From Ligilactobacillus aviarius subsp. aviarius DSM 20655 (lineage in GTDB: Bacteria; Bacillota; Bacilli; Lactobacillales; Lactobacillaceae), in assembly GCF_001436315.1 (NCBI RefSeq), contig NZ_AYZA01000022.1, positions 447 to 64,446 of the forward strand: a stretch of DNA of 64,000 nucleotides, given 5' to 3'. Of the stretch, positions 32,256-41,337 are shown piece by piece. The notes below the pieces were generated by a model. The model made no database searches and was not told the DNA's origin. It saw only the letters and a list, made by a program, of their open reading frames with translations. Made by a program: the position numbers and the translations under genes. The first letter of the stretch is position 1; each line of letters starts with the position of its first letter.

Positions 32256-32288
32256 AAAAAAAGGTTGGATGAAAATCCAGCCTTTTTG
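32256..32288 (+). terminator. Terminator after yajC
   Basis: AAAGGTTGGAT/ATCCAGCCTTT hairpin with a GAAA-type loop and T run, ending the ruvA-to-yajC operon. Confidence 0.88.
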
Positions 32289-32303
32289 ATTGGAGGAATA
32301 GGT

Positions 32304-32801
32304 ATGCAATTTACCAAGAAAGGAACCGTTTTAGAAACTAATGGAACGCCACTTCAAGTTGGCGACCAGCTTCCAGTATTTCAAGTTCAAAATCGAGCAG
32401 GGCAAACAGTGACTGAAGATGAGCTGATCAACCGGATGACGTTCATCAGCGTTGTTCCCAATATTAATACTCCGGTATGCAGCTTATCAACGCGAAAGTT
32501 TAATGATGAAGTTGGCAATTACCAAAACATCGATTTTTACACAATTTCAACGAATTCAACTGATGAGCAGCAAAAGTGGTGTGCGTTATCGGATGTCAGT
32601 CAAATGCAGATGTTATCAGATCGTGAGCATGATTTTGGCGAAAAGATGGGACTATGGATCAAAGATGCTGGAATTGATGCCCGCAGTGTTTGGGTCGTTG
32701 ATTCAGATGGAAAAGTTATTTATCGCGAATTGGTTGAAGAATTAAGTCATGAACCAAATTATGATCAAGTTTTGGAATTCCTCAAAAACCAGCAAAATTA
32801 A
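32304..32801 (+). CDS. tpx: Thiol peroxidase (Tpx)
   Basis: Atypical 2-Cys peroxiredoxin of 165 residues. The peroxidatic Cys is in NINTPVCSLSTRKF near residue 60 and the resolving Cys in WCALSDV near 94. TGGAGGA sets the ATG; the longer in-frame start at 32265 would run through the yajC terminator. Confidence 0.93.
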   Translation: MQFTKKGTVLETNGTPLQVGDQLPVFQVQNRAGQTVTEDELINRMTFISVVPNINTPVCSLSTRKFNDEVGNYQNIDFYTISTNSTDEQQKWCALSDVSQMQMLSDREHDFGEKMGLWIKDAGIDARSVWVVDSDGKVIYRELVEELSHEPNYDQVLEFLKNQQN

Positions 32802-32920
32802 TTTGATTTTCAAAAGAAATTTACATTTTTAAAAATTAGTTTATGATTACTCAATGATAAGAAAATATACCAGCAAAAATTTAAAAGGTAAAAGATCAAT
32901 TAGTAATCAGGACGCTTTTG

Positions 32921-32961
32921 AACCGGATACTTTGAACTATCAAAGTATCCGGTCCTTTTTG
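32921..32961 (+). terminator. Terminator-like hairpin before the fab operon
   Basis: CCGGATACTTTG (32923-32934) pairs perfectly with CAAAGTATCCGG (32941-32952) and is followed by TCCTTTTTG. The top of the stem, ACTTTGAACTATCAAAGT, also resembles a FabT operator. It lies 120 bases after tpx. Confidence 0.78.
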
Positions 32962-33014
32962 TTAAGAAAGTTAAATAAATTAATGAATTTGTTTATTGGG
33001 CCACTTTCCTTTGC

Positions 33015-33043
33015 TTGACAGTGCTTTTTTTATGAAGTATGGT
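33015..33043 (+). promoter_or_regulatory. Promoter of the fatty-acid operon
   Basis: Consensus TTGACA (33015-33020), an exact 17-base spacer and TATGGT (33038-33043), about 50 bases before the first fabZ. Confidence 0.82.
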
Positions 33044-33051
33044 TTGTACAT

Positions 33052-33069
33052 CGAATATTTTGATATTCG
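33052..33069 (+). promoter_or_regulatory. Putative operator at fab promoter start site
   Basis: Perfect inverted repeat CGAATAT-TTTG-ATATTCG located at the expected transcription start. Position suits a repressor site, and the fabT-type MarR gene is the second gene of the operon, but the match to published FabT boxes is only partial. Confidence 0.5.
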
Positions 33070-33091
33070 AAATAAATCAAGGGGTGATTTT

Positions 33092-33544
33092 ATGAAAGTC
33101 ATGGATGCTCAAGAAATCATGCAGATCATTCCAAACCGGTTTCCGATTTGCTATGTTGACTACGTTGATGAACTTGAGCCGGGGAAGCGGATCGCTGCAA
33201 CGAAAAACGTGACGATCAATGAATCTTATTTTCGCGGTCATTTTCCTGGGAATCCAGTGATGCCGGGAGTTTTAATTATCGAAACGATGGCGCAGATTGC
33301 ATCGATCCTGATTTTAAAATCAAAGGAATTTCGGAATAAAACGGCATACCTTGGTGGAGTCCAAAAGGCGAAATTCAAACGGATGGTTCGCCCAGGAGAT
33401 GTGTTGAAAATTGAAGTCGAAATTACAAAGCAACGGGGCAACATCGGAATCGTGAATGCGAAAGCCCGGGTTGACGGTAAAGTTGCGTGTTCGGCAGAAT
33501 TAATGTTTATTGTTTCTTTAAAGGATGAACAGCAAGCAAAATAG
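33092..33544 (+). CDS. fabZ: 3-hydroxyacyl-ACP dehydratase FabZ (first copy)
   Basis: Hot-dog-fold dehydratase of the elongation cycle. The catalytic His lies in [13 protein letters not shown] and the acidic residue in IETMAQ. The 150-residue protein starts at an ATG after AGGGGTG. It leads the fab operon, outside the main fab block; a second fabZ lies between accB and accC. In related lactic acid bacteria one paralogue may double as an isomerase for unsaturated acids, which cannot be decided here. Confidence 0.93.
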   Translation: MKVMDAQEIMQIIPNRFPICYVDYVDELEPGKRIAATKNVTINESYFRGHFPGNPVMPGVLIIETMAQIASILILKSKEFRNKTAYLGGVQKAKFKRMVRPGDVLKIEVEITKQRGNIGIVNAKARVDGKVACSAELMFIVSLKDEQQAK

Positions 33545-33584
33545 CGGAATGCCTTATTTTTTGATATTATTTTGATAGACAAAA

Positions 33585-33600
33585 TATTTGAATAGCAAAC
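33585..33600 (+). promoter_or_regulatory. Putative FabT box upstream of the MarR gene
   Basis: TATTTGAATAGCAAAC contains TTTGAATAGCAAA, differing at two of 13 positions from the streptococcal FabT core TTTGATTATCAAA. It lies 18 bases before the regulator start, which suits autoregulation. Confidence 0.5.
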
Positions 33601-33617
33601 GATAAGGTGAGAATAGA

Positions 33618-34061
33618 ATGAATGAGCGAGAAAAATACATCGATGAAGCGATGAAAAGAGTTTATGCCGATATTGTGTGGATCGAAGAAAATGAACTTCG
33701 CAAAAGCAGTTTCAATGATTTAAGCATTAAGGAAATTCACGCGATTATCGCGATCACAATGTATGATCATCAAACAGCGTCGGAAGTTGCCCGAAAGTTG
33801 CATTTAACCCCGGGAACCTTAACAACGACGGTTGACCGGCTGGTAAAGAAAGGATACGTTCGGCGGATCCGGGGCGAAGACGATCGGCGAATCATTCGGT
33901 TAGGGTTAACCAAAAAAGGGCGGTTGGTTTACCGCGCGCATGATGCCTTTCACCGGCAAATGGTTCGCAGTTTCTTGAAGGATCTTGACCCGGAGGAAGT
34001 TAAAACGATTGAAAAAGCGATTCGCAATTTAGAGGCATTTTTGGAGGCTCACTCTGATTAA
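33618..34061 (+). CDS. fabT: MarR-family regulator, FabT-like
   Basis: Winged-helix repressor of 147 residues with the recognition region TASEVARKLHLTPGTLTTTVDRL and wing VRRIRGEDDRRIIRL. In streptococci and lactic acid bacteria the MarR gene at this place, directly before fabH, is FabT, which represses fatty-acid genes when bound to long-chain acyl-ACP. The assignment rests on location as well as family. Confidence 0.9.
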   Translation: MNEREKYIDEAMKRVYADIVWIEENELRKSSFNDLSIKEIHAIIAITMYDHQTASEVARKLHLTPGTLTTTVDRLVKKGYVRRIRGEDDRRIIRLGLTKKGRLVYRAHDAFHRQMVRSFLKDLDPEEVKTIEKAIRNLEAFLEAHSD

Positions 34062-34077
34062 CGGGAAGGGCTGAATT

Positions 34078-35052
34078 GTGAAAAAGGTAAAAATTAATCA
34101 AATTGCTGGATATGCACCAGCATACACGGTTTCAAATGATGATCTAAGTCAGATCATGGATACATCTGACGAATGGATCAGCACGCGGACCGGAATCAGG
34201 AAACGCAGAATAAGTTTAAATGAAAATACATCGGTTTTATGTACCAAAGTGGCACAGCAGCTGATTGATAAAGCTCAAATTTCAGTTGATGAAATTGGCT
34301 TGATCATTGTTGCGACAATGTCACCGGATGCATGCACGCCATCAACGGCCGCATTAGTCCAGGGACAGATCAAAGCCCCGAATGCAGTGGCATTTGATAT
34401 TTCAGCAGCGTGTTCGGGATTCATCTACGGCATGGAAATTGCCCAAAAGATGATGCGGATGAGCGATTTTAAGTATGCAATCGTCATTGGCGGTGAAGTC
34501 CTTTCAAAGGAAGTTGATTGGACGGACCGGACATCTGCCGTGCTTTTCGGTGATGGAGCTGCCGGGGCTTTGCTTGAAGCCAATGACAATGTTGAAGCTT
34601 TTGCGGGCACCGATTTGAAAACATTTGGCGATCTTGGTGATCAGTTAGTTGCCGGCGAAACCAATCCAATTGGCGGATTTCCGCCTGCTAAATTTACGAC
34701 TTTCCATCCGTTTAAGATGGACGGCCGGGCGGTTTATAAATTTGCAACAACGGAAGTTCCGAATTCAATTGAGCGGGTATGTGATCACAATCACGTTTCA
34801 CTTGATGACGTTGATTACTTTATCCTGCACCAGGCAAATATCCGAATCATTAAATCGATTGCCAAAAAACTAAACCAACCGCTCACGAAGTTTCCGAATA
34901 ACATGGAACGTTATGGAAACACCTCGGCGGCAAGCGTTCCGCTTCTCTTAGCGGAGATGAATGAGAATGGAGAATTACATGCTGGACAAACGATTGTGTT
35001 GTCTGGTTTCGGTGGCGGCCTGACAATTGGCAGCCAAATTATAAAGTTATAA
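34078..35052 (+). CDS. fabH: 3-oxoacyl-ACP synthase III
   Basis: Condenses acetyl-CoA (or branched primers) with malonyl-ACP to start chains. Catalytic Cys in AACSGF near residue 112, His in LHQANIRI and Asn in YGNTSAAS complete the triad. The start is GTG, spaced after GGGAAGGGC. The 324-residue length is standard. Confidence 0.96.
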   Translation: MKKVKINQIAGYAPAYTVSNDDLSQIMDTSDEWISTRTGIRKRRISLNENTSVLCTKVAQQLIDKAQISVDEIGLIIVATMSPDACTPSTAALVQGQIKAPNAVAFDISAACSGFIYGMEIAQKMMRMSDFKYAIVIGGEVLSKEVDWTDRTSAVLFGDGAAGALLEANDNVEAFAGTDLKTFGDLGDQLVAGETNPIGGFPPAKFTTFHPFKMDGRAVYKFATTEVPNSIERVCDHNHVSLDDVDYFILHQANIRIIKSIAKKLNQPLTKFPNNMERYGNTSAASVPLLLAEMNENGELHAGQTIVLSGFGGGLTIGSQIIKL

Positions 35053-35069
35053 CAAGGGAGAAATAAACA

Positions 35070-35312
35070 ATGACAGAAGAACAAATTTTTGAAAAAGTAC
35101 GTGAAATTGCAGCCGATCAATTAGAAGTTGATCAAGATGATATTAAATTGACATCCAACATCAAGGATGATCTGGATGCCGACAGTTTAGATTTCTTTGA
35201 AATCATGAACGAACTAGAAGACGCATTTGATATCAAATTAGAATCAGATGAAGATGTTGAAACGATCGATGACGTTGTTAAGTACGTTAAGAAACAACTT
35301 GATAATAAATAG
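35070..35312 (+). CDS. acpP: Acyl carrier protein
   Basis: 80-residue acidic carrier; the Ser in DADSLDFFEI near residue 38 receives 4'-phosphopantetheine. It sits between fabH and fabD in the fatty-acid operon, so it is the dedicated AcpP rather than a polyketide or teichoic-acid carrier. Confidence 0.95.
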   Translation: MTEEQIFEKVREIAADQLEVDQDDIKLTSNIKDDLDADSLDFFEIMNELEDAFDIKLESDEDVETIDDVVKYVKKQLDNK

Positions 35313-35321
35313 GAAATTCAA

Positions 35322-36284
35322 ATGACACTTCAATGGGGAATTTTATTTAGCGGTCAAGGCGCGCAAAAAACGGGGATGGGCCTTGATTGCTACGAGCAAA
35401 GTAATGTGTTTCGGCAGGTAATTGATGCTAGCAGTCAGGAATTGCAAATGGATCTGCTAAAGGTGTTGCGAAACGAAAACGGGGAACTTGACCTTACGCG
35501 CAACGTTCAGCCAGCATTGGTTGCGGTCAGCCTTGGTTTTTATGCGATGTTGCAGCATGATCTGCCGCAACTTGATATTCGCGTCAGTGTTGGCTTATCA
35601 CTTGGTGAATATTCAGCGTTGATCGCCAGTGGAAAGCTACCTTTTCAAGTTGGAATGCGGATTTTGAAAGCCCGGGCACTTGCAATGGAACGGGACAGTC
35701 AAGCCGCTGAAGGAAAAATGTATGCAATCGTTGATCCACAAGATGTTGTTCAAATTTTAACGATTTGTCAGCAATATTGTTCACCGGATCAAGTCGTCCA
35801 GATTGCAAATTACAACTCGCCGCATCAAATTGTGATTGGCGGTAACGCAGCGGCGACCCGCCAAGTTGCCAAGACGATTCAGGAGCAGCAGTTGGCAGCC
35901 AAGGTGATTGAACTCCGGGTCGAAGGTGCGTTTCACACGCCGTTGTATACTGGCACCCATCATGAATTAGCACGGGTGATTCATGCAGATGATTTTGTTG
36001 CCAATTCGAAATGTGTGTTAAGTAATACGACGGGAAAGAACTTTGAGCCGGACTCAATTGCAAAAACGTTGGTTGATCAAGTTGTGCGGCCGACGCACTT
36101 TGGTGATTGCTTGCAGCGGATGATCGATGAAGATCAAGTCAATGCAACCCTTGAAATCGGGGCGGGCAAGGCTTTAACGTCATTTGCGCGTCAAGTTGAT
36201 CCGCAACTGCAGCGGGAACGCATCACGAATTACCGAGACTATCAACGATTTATTGAGAAAGCGGGAGAAAAGGAATGGATCTAA
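35322..36284 (+). CDS. fabD: Malonyl-CoA:ACP transacylase
   Basis: Loads malonyl groups on AcpP. FSGQGAQKTGMG start, nucleophile Ser in GLSLGEYSAL near residue 92, and active-site His in GAFHTPL near 203. It overlaps fabG by ten bases, so the two are translationally coupled. Confidence 0.95.
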   Translation: MTLQWGILFSGQGAQKTGMGLDCYEQSNVFRQVIDASSQELQMDLLKVLRNENGELDLTRNVQPALVAVSLGFYAMLQHDLPQLDIRVSVGLSLGEYSALIASGKLPFQVGMRILKARALAMERDSQAAEGKMYAIVDPQDVVQILTICQQYCSPDQVVQIANYNSPHQIVIGGNAAATRQVAKTIQEQQLAAKVIELRVEGAFHTPLYTGTHHELARVIHADDFVANSKCVLSNTTGKNFEPDSIAKTLVDQVVRPTHFGDCLQRMIDEDQVNATLEIGAGKALTSFARQVDPQLQRERITNYRDYQRFIEKAGEKEWI

Positions 36285-37003
36285 CGGGGAAGAATGTTTT
36301 AGTAACTGGTTCATCACGTGGACTGGGAGCTGCCATTGCAACTAAATTTGCTGAAAATGGCGCAAACGTAATTTTAAATGCCCGGCATGAACCGTCAGAG
36401 TTGATTCAACAAATTAAGGCTCTTGGCGTTCAGGTGTGGTTTATTCAAGCGGATATTTCAAATCCGCGTGACATTGAAGAAATGGTTCGGCAACTTGATG
36501 AGCAGCAAATCAGCGTTGATATTTTAGTCAATAATGCCGGGATCAACCGGGATAAACTGATGATCGGCATGCGGGAAAAGGATTTCGATGACGTTGTGAA
36601 TACCAACTTGATCGGAACATATCGGGTAACGCAACCGCTTTTTAAGCGGATGCTGAAACGGCGTTCGGGCGTCATCATCAACATGGCAAGTGTTGTTGGC
36701 GAACACGGAAATATCGGGCAGGCCAACTATGCGGCAAGTAAAGCTGGAGTGATCGGCTTTACAAAGGCGGTCGCTCAGGAAGGTGCATTACGGGGAGTGC
36801 GGTGTAATGCAATCGCTCCGGGAATGATCGCCAGTTCAATGACCGCCGCAATTGATGAAAAACGGCAAAAAGAAATTAAGGAACGAATTCCGCTTAAACG
36901 GTTAGGAACAGCAGAAGAAGTTGCGCAAACGGCACTTTTCCTTGCTCAAAATGATTATTTGACCGGTGAAGTAATTAACGTTGACGGCGGAATGGCAATG
37001 TAA
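36275..37003 (+). CDS. fabG: 3-oxoacyl-ACP reductase FabG
   Basis: NADPH-dependent SDR. Gly-rich GSSRGLGAAIA, NNAG motif, Ser in NMASVVG and YAASKAG Tyr/Lys pair are all intact. The 242-residue length and operon position identify FabG rather than another SDR. Confidence 0.96.
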   Translation: MDLTGKNVLVTGSSRGLGAAIATKFAENGANVILNARHEPSELIQQIKALGVQVWFIQADISNPRDIEEMVRQLDEQQISVDILVNNAGINRDKLMIGMREKDFDDVVNTNLIGTYRVTQPLFKRMLKRRSGVIINMASVVGEHGNIGQANYAASKAGVIGFTKAVAQEGALRGVRCNAIAPGMIASSMTAAIDEKRQKEIKERIPLKRLGTAEEVAQTALFLAQNDYLTGEVINVDGGMAM

Positions 37004-37014
37004 GGGAGAAAAAG

Positions 37015-38247
37015 ATGACAAGAGTTGTGATTACTGGAATGGGGGCAATTACCCCTTTAGGAAATGACGTTCAAACGTTTACTGCGAACGCGTATGCCGG
37101 TAAAGTTGGAATTGGCCCGATTACCAAATTTGATGCTGAAGAAACGGGCATTACGGTTGCCGGCGAAGTTAAAGATTTTGATCCGGCTGAAAAGATTGGT
37201 AAGAAGGCCGCCAAGCGAATGGATCTGTTTTCACAATATGCGGTTGCTTCGGCAGTTGAAGCCGTTGAACAAGCCGGCTTAACGGAAGAAAATACTCGCA
37301 GCGAGGATCTGGGCGTAATTTATGGTTCCGGAATCGGCGGCTTAACAACCATTCAGGAACAAATCATTAAAATGCATGAAAAGGGGCCGCAACGCGTTTC
37401 ACCAATGTTTGTCCCGACGGCCATTGCGAACATGGCCGCCGGGAACATTGCGATTCGGTTCCATGCGCAAAACATTTGTACGGCAATTGTTACTGCCTGT
37501 GCAACTGGGACGAATTCAATTGGGGAAGCCTACCGGCAAATCAAAGAAGGCCGCGCCCAGGCAATGATTTGCGGCGGTTCCGAAGCATCGGTCAATGAGA
37601 TCGGAATTGCTGGATTTGCTGCATTAAATGCGCTATCAAAGGAAAAGGATCCGGCAAAGGCTTCAATTCCGTTTGATAAAAAGCGTTCAGGATTTGTTTT
37701 AGGTGAAGGCGCGGGAACGCTGGTGCTTGAAAGCCTTGAACATGCTCAAAGTCACGGAGCAAAAATTTTAGGCGAAGTTGTCGGCTATGGCAGTAACTGT
37801 GATGCCTATCACATTACGGCGCCGGACCCAACCGGCCAACCAGCGGTCTGGGCAATGCAGGAAGCAATCGTTGAAGCGGGAATTACCGCTGACCAGGTTG
37901 GATACATTAATGCCCACGGAACATCGACGCATGCAAATGATGCCAGCGAATCGCTTGCTATTCGCAAGGTGTTTGGCGAAAATAGTAACGTGCAAGTCAG
38001 CAGTTCAAAGTCAATGACCGGACACCTTTTGGGGGCAGCCGGCGCCATTGAAGCAGTGTTGACGGTCGATGCACTCCAACGTCAAGTTTTGCCGCCGAAT
38101 GTTGGTTTGACGGAACAGGACGAAGAGTGCGATATTAATGTAGTTAAAACCGCAACCCCGGATCCAACGTTAGAATATGCAATCAGCAATTCGCTTGGAT
38201 TTGGTGGGCACAATGCGGTCCTTGCATTCAAAAGATGGAGTGAATGA
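37015..38247 (+). CDS. fabF: 3-oxoacyl-ACP synthase II
   Basis: Elongating condensing enzyme of 410 residues. Active-site Cys in TACATGTNSIG near residue 163, His residues in NAHGTSTHAND and GHLLGAAG. It ends in ATGA with accB. No fabB is seen in the window. Confidence 0.97.
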   Translation: MTRVVITGMGAITPLGNDVQTFTANAYAGKVGIGPITKFDAEETGITVAGEVKDFDPAEKIGKKAAKRMDLFSQYAVASAVEAVEQAGLTEENTRSEDLGVIYGSGIGGLTTIQEQIIKMHEKGPQRVSPMFVPTAIANMAAGNIAIRFHAQNICTAIVTACATGTNSIGEAYRQIKEGRAQAMICGGSEASVNEIGIAGFAALNALSKEKDPAKASIPFDKKRSGFVLGEGAGTLVLESLEHAQSHGAKILGEVVGYGSNCDAYHITAPDPTGQPAVWAMQEAIVEAGITADQVGYINAHGTSTHANDASESLAIRKVFGENSNVQVSSSKSMTGHLLGAAGAIEAVLTVDALQRQVLPPNVGLTEQDEECDINVVKTATPDPTLEYAISNSLGFGGHNAVLAFKRWSE

Positions 38248-38681
38248 GATTGAATTTTGATGAAATAAATAAAATTATTGATAAATTTAATCAATCCTCA
38301 GTAAGAGAATTGGAAATTAATGATGGCGAATTTCACCTTCATTTGAGTAAAAATGAAAGTTCACCGGAAACACCGCAACCGGTTCGTTCAAGTGAACCTG
38401 CAGTGAAGGTTGAAGATTCTTCGAAGAATTCTGTTGCGGGCTCAAATCAAATTGTTGCGCCAATGGTCGGCACGGTTTACTTGCAATCGGAACCGGGAGC
38501 AAAGCCATACGTTGAACCAGGGAAAATGGTGCATGCCGGCGATGTTGTTTGCGTGATCGAAGCAATGAAGATGCTGACGGAAGTTAAAAGCAACGTTACT
38601 GGTCAGGTGAAAAATATTTTGGTTGAAAATGAAGATTTGGTCGAATATGACCAACCATTATTTGAAATCGAGGAAAAGTAA
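38244..38681 (+). CDS. accB: Acetyl-CoA carboxylase biotin carboxyl carrier protein
   Basis: 145-residue BCCP: an N-terminal helical part, a Pro/Ser-rich linker, and the C-terminal biotinyl domain with the lysine in EAMKML near residue 110. Start overlaps the fabF stop, and the stop touches fabZ, so it is tightly coupled. Confidence 0.95.
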   Translation: MRLNFDEINKIIDKFNQSSVRELEINDGEFHLHLSKNESSPETPQPVRSSEPAVKVEDSSKNSVAGSNQIVAPMVGTVYLQSEPGAKPYVEPGKMVHAGDVVCVIEAMKMLTEVKSNVTGQVKNILVENEDLVEYDQPLFEIEEK

Positions 38682-39110
38682 ATGGAATTGGATGTTACGG
38701 AAATTCAAAAAATTATTCCGCACCGCTATCCAATGCTGCTGATCGATAAGGTAACCGACCTTGAACCGGGGAAGAAAGCCGTTGCAATCCATAACGTAAC
38801 GGCCCATGAAGAAATCTTCAACGGTCATTTTCCAGGAAATCCGGTAATGCCGGGAGTCCTGATTGTTGAAGCTCTTGCCCAAACCGGCGCGGTTGCCTTA
38901 TTGTCAATGCCGGACTTTAAAGGAAAAACGGCGTACTTTGGCGGAATCAAAAAAGCCCGGTTCCATCAAATGGTTCGCCCAGGCGATTCGTTGCGGTTGG
39001 AAGTTGAATTGACGAAATTGCGGGAACATATTGGAAGCGGAAAAGGAATTGCGTATGTCGGCGACAAAAAAGCATGCACAGCTGAACTGACATTTATGAT
39101 TGGAGAGTAG
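38682..39110 (+). CDS. fabZ: 3-hydroxyacyl-ACP dehydratase FabZ (second copy)
   Basis: 142-residue hot-dog dehydratase with [20 protein letters not shown]. It starts directly after accB and sits three bases before accC. It differs from the operon-leading copy mainly in the C-terminal half and lacks that copy's extra tail. Having both is normal in many lactobacilli, but their division of labour is not visible from sequence. Confidence 0.94.
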   Translation: MELDVTEIQKIIPHRYPMLLIDKVTDLEPGKKAVAIHNVTAHEEIFNGHFPGNPVMPGVLIVEALAQTGAVALLSMPDFKGKTAYFGGIKKARFHQMVRPGDSLRLEVELTKLREHIGSGKGIAYVGDKKACTAELTFMIGE

Positions 39111-39113
39111 CTG

Positions 39114-40502
39114 ATGTTTAAGAAAGTTTTAGTTGCAAATCGTGGTGAAATTGCGGTGCGCGTCATTCGAACATTAAAGGAAATGGGAATCAAGACGGTT
39201 GCAGTGTATTCGACGGCTGACCGCGAAAGTCTCCATGTTCAGATTGCTGATGAAGCTGTCTGCATTGGCGGCCCGCAACTTAAGGACTCTTATTTGAATA
39301 TGAAATCGATCCTGGCGGCTGCAATCGGAACCGGGGCGGAAGCAATTCATCCCGGATTCGGTTTTTTGTCAGAAAACAGTGAATTTGTGCGGTTATGTGA
39401 AGAATGCCACGTGAAATTTATTGGTCCGCGGTCGGAAATGATTGAATTAATGGGTAATAAGGCAAATGCGCGGATGCGGATGATGCAAAGCGACGTTCCG
39501 GTAATTCCAGGAAGCAAAGGTTTTATTCAAGATACTGCTGAAGCACTTGAAATTGCGGATCGAGTTGGTTATCCGGTTTTGCTTAAAGCAGCTGCAGGCG
39601 GTGGCGGCAAAGGAATCAGGGTGGTTCAAGACCGGCAGGAAATGAAGACGGCGTTTACGCAAGCGAAGCAAGAAGCTCAGCATGCGTTTAATGATGACCG
39701 GATGTATCTGGAAAAGGTAATGCAAGATGTTAAGCACCTTGAAATTCAAATTTTTCGGGATCAAGCCGGCCATACCTTGGCATTTCCAGAACGGGATTGT
39801 TCAGTTCAACGCAATAAGCAAAAGATGATCGAAGAAAGTCCTTGCCCGATCTTAACGGAAAAAGAACGTCAAGAGTTGCAATCAATTGCAATCAAAGCAA
39901 CCGATGCGCTTAACTATGTCAATACCGGAACGATCGAATGCTTAATGGATCAAGCTCATCATTTCTACTTTATGGAAATGAATACCCGAATCCAGGTTGA
40001 ACACACGGTCAGTGAAATGATTACCGGGGTCGATATTGTGCGGGAACAGGTGCGGATCGCTGCCGGGTTAGAACTTGATATTACGCAAGCTGATCTGACT
40101 CCGCATGGGGTATCACTTGAATGCCGGATTAATGCTGAAGATCCGGCCCGTGACTTTCTACCGCAATCGGGGAAGGTTGACTATCTGTACCTTCCAACCG
40201 GGAACCTTGGTGTGCGGATTGATACGGAATTGTATCCGCAATGGACGATCTCGCCGTTTTACGATTCAATGGTCGCTAAATTTGTGTCGTGGGGGCCGAA
40301 CCGGCAAGAGGCAATTGCTAAAATGAAACGTGTTTTAGATGAAGCGGTTATCAAGGGTGTCCAGACGAACATTGAATTTCACCAGGCATTTCTTGAATGT
40401 GATGGTCAATTTGCTAAGGGAACGGTAACGACGGATTATCTTGAAAAGCATTTTTTGCCGGAATGGAAGAAAGGTTTAAACCATGAAACTTTACGAAAAT
40501 AA
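39114..40502 (+). CDS. accC: Acetyl-CoA carboxylase biotin carboxylase subunit
   Basis: ATP-grasp enzyme that carboxylates biotin on AccB. N-terminal KKVLVANRGEIAVR, the ATP loop AAAGGGGKGIRVV and EMNTRIQVEHTVSE are diagnostic. It overlaps accD by 20 bases. Confidence 0.97.
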   Translation: MFKKVLVANRGEIAVRVIRTLKEMGIKTVAVYSTADRESLHVQIADEAVCIGGPQLKDSYLNMKSILAAAIGTGAEAIHPGFGFLSENSEFVRLCEECHVKFIGPRSEMIELMGNKANARMRMMQSDVPVIPGSKGFIQDTAEALEIADRVGYPVLLKAAAGGGGKGIRVVQDRQEMKTAFTQAKQEAQHAFNDDRMYLEKVMQDVKHLEIQIFRDQAGHTLAFPERDCSVQRNKQKMIEESPCPILTEKERQELQSIAIKATDALNYVNTGTIECLMDQAHHFYFMEMNTRIQVEHTVSEMITGVDIVREQVRIAAGLELDITQADLTPHGVSLECRINAEDPARDFLPQSGKVDYLYLPTGNLGVRIDTELYPQWTISPFYDSMVAKFVSWGPNRQEAIAKMKRVLDEAVIKGVQTNIEFHQAFLECDGQFAKGTVTTDYLEKHFLPEWKKGLNHETLRK

Positions 40503-41337
40503 ATCACGAATCAGCGAGCAACATGTGAAAGCTGATCATCAAGCAATGGACCGGGTTCCGGACGGCTTGTGGATCAGGTGTCCAAAGTGTCATCAAGTAT
40601 TTTTACATGAAAAACTCGGGAAATTTCGGACATGCCCCGAATGCGGTTATGGCTTTCGAACAAGTGCCCGGAAACGGGTTAAATGGCTTGCTGACGATTT
40701 CAAAGAAATTTTGACGGATATTGAAGAATCGAATCCAATTGATTTCGAAGGCTTTGATCAAAAGATTGAACAATGCCGTGAAAAAAGCGGAATTGATGAA
40801 TCAGTCCTGACGGGGATCGCTGAAATTGAGCATGAAAAATGTGCGCTTGCCATCATGGATCCAGATTTTATCATGGGTTCATTAGGAAGCGTCACGGGTG
40901 AAAAGCTGACCCGGTTATTTGAAATGGCGACGCAAAAACGGTTGCCGGTTGTTTTATTTGCCCTTTCTGGCGGAGCCCGGATGCAAGAAGGAATCTACTC
41001 ATTGATGCAAATGCAAAAGGTTACCCAAGCGGTAATGGAACATTCAAGTGCGGGATTGTTTTATCTGACAGTCTTGACAGATCCAACGACTGGCGGGGTA
41101 ACGGCCAGTTTTGCTAACCAAAGCGATATTATTTTGGCCGAACCCAAAGCATTGATCGGCTTTGCTGGCCGGCGGGTAATTGAACAAACAATGCACCAAA
41201 AGATTGCGGATGATTTGCAGTCAGCGGAAACATTAATGAAAAACGGCTTGATCGATGACATTGTTCCGCGGAATCGGCAAAAACAGGTAATTGCAAAGTT
41301 ATTGCGGTTAAACCGGACGGAGGCAGCAAATGACTAA
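40483..41337 (+). CDS. accD: Acetyl-CoA carboxylase carboxyltransferase beta
   Basis: Beta subunit with the N-terminal four-Cys zinc ribbon (CPKC and CPEC, residues about 26-50), then the crotonase-fold core with LSGGARMQEG and TDPTTGGVTAS. Overlaps both accC and accA, keeping subunits stoichiometric. Confidence 0.96.
   Translation: MKLYENKSRISEQHVKADHQAMDRVPDGLWIRCPKCHQVFLHEKLGKFRTCPECGYGFRTSARKRVKWLADDFKEILTDIEESNPIDFEGFDQKIEQCREKSGIDESVLTGIAEIEHEKCALAIMDPDFIMGSLGSVTGEKLTRLFEMATQKRLPVVLFALSGGARMQEGIYSLMQMQKVTQAVMEHSSAGLFYLTVLTDPTTGGVTASFANQSDIILAEPKALIGFAGRRVIEQTMHQKIADDLQSAETLMKNGLIDDIVPRNRQKQVIAKLLRLNRTEAAND

Noticed and set aside
35584-36063. A 159-codon minus-strand frame inside fabD
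   Set aside because: Antisense shadow of the transacylase gene, with no start signal or recognisable motif.
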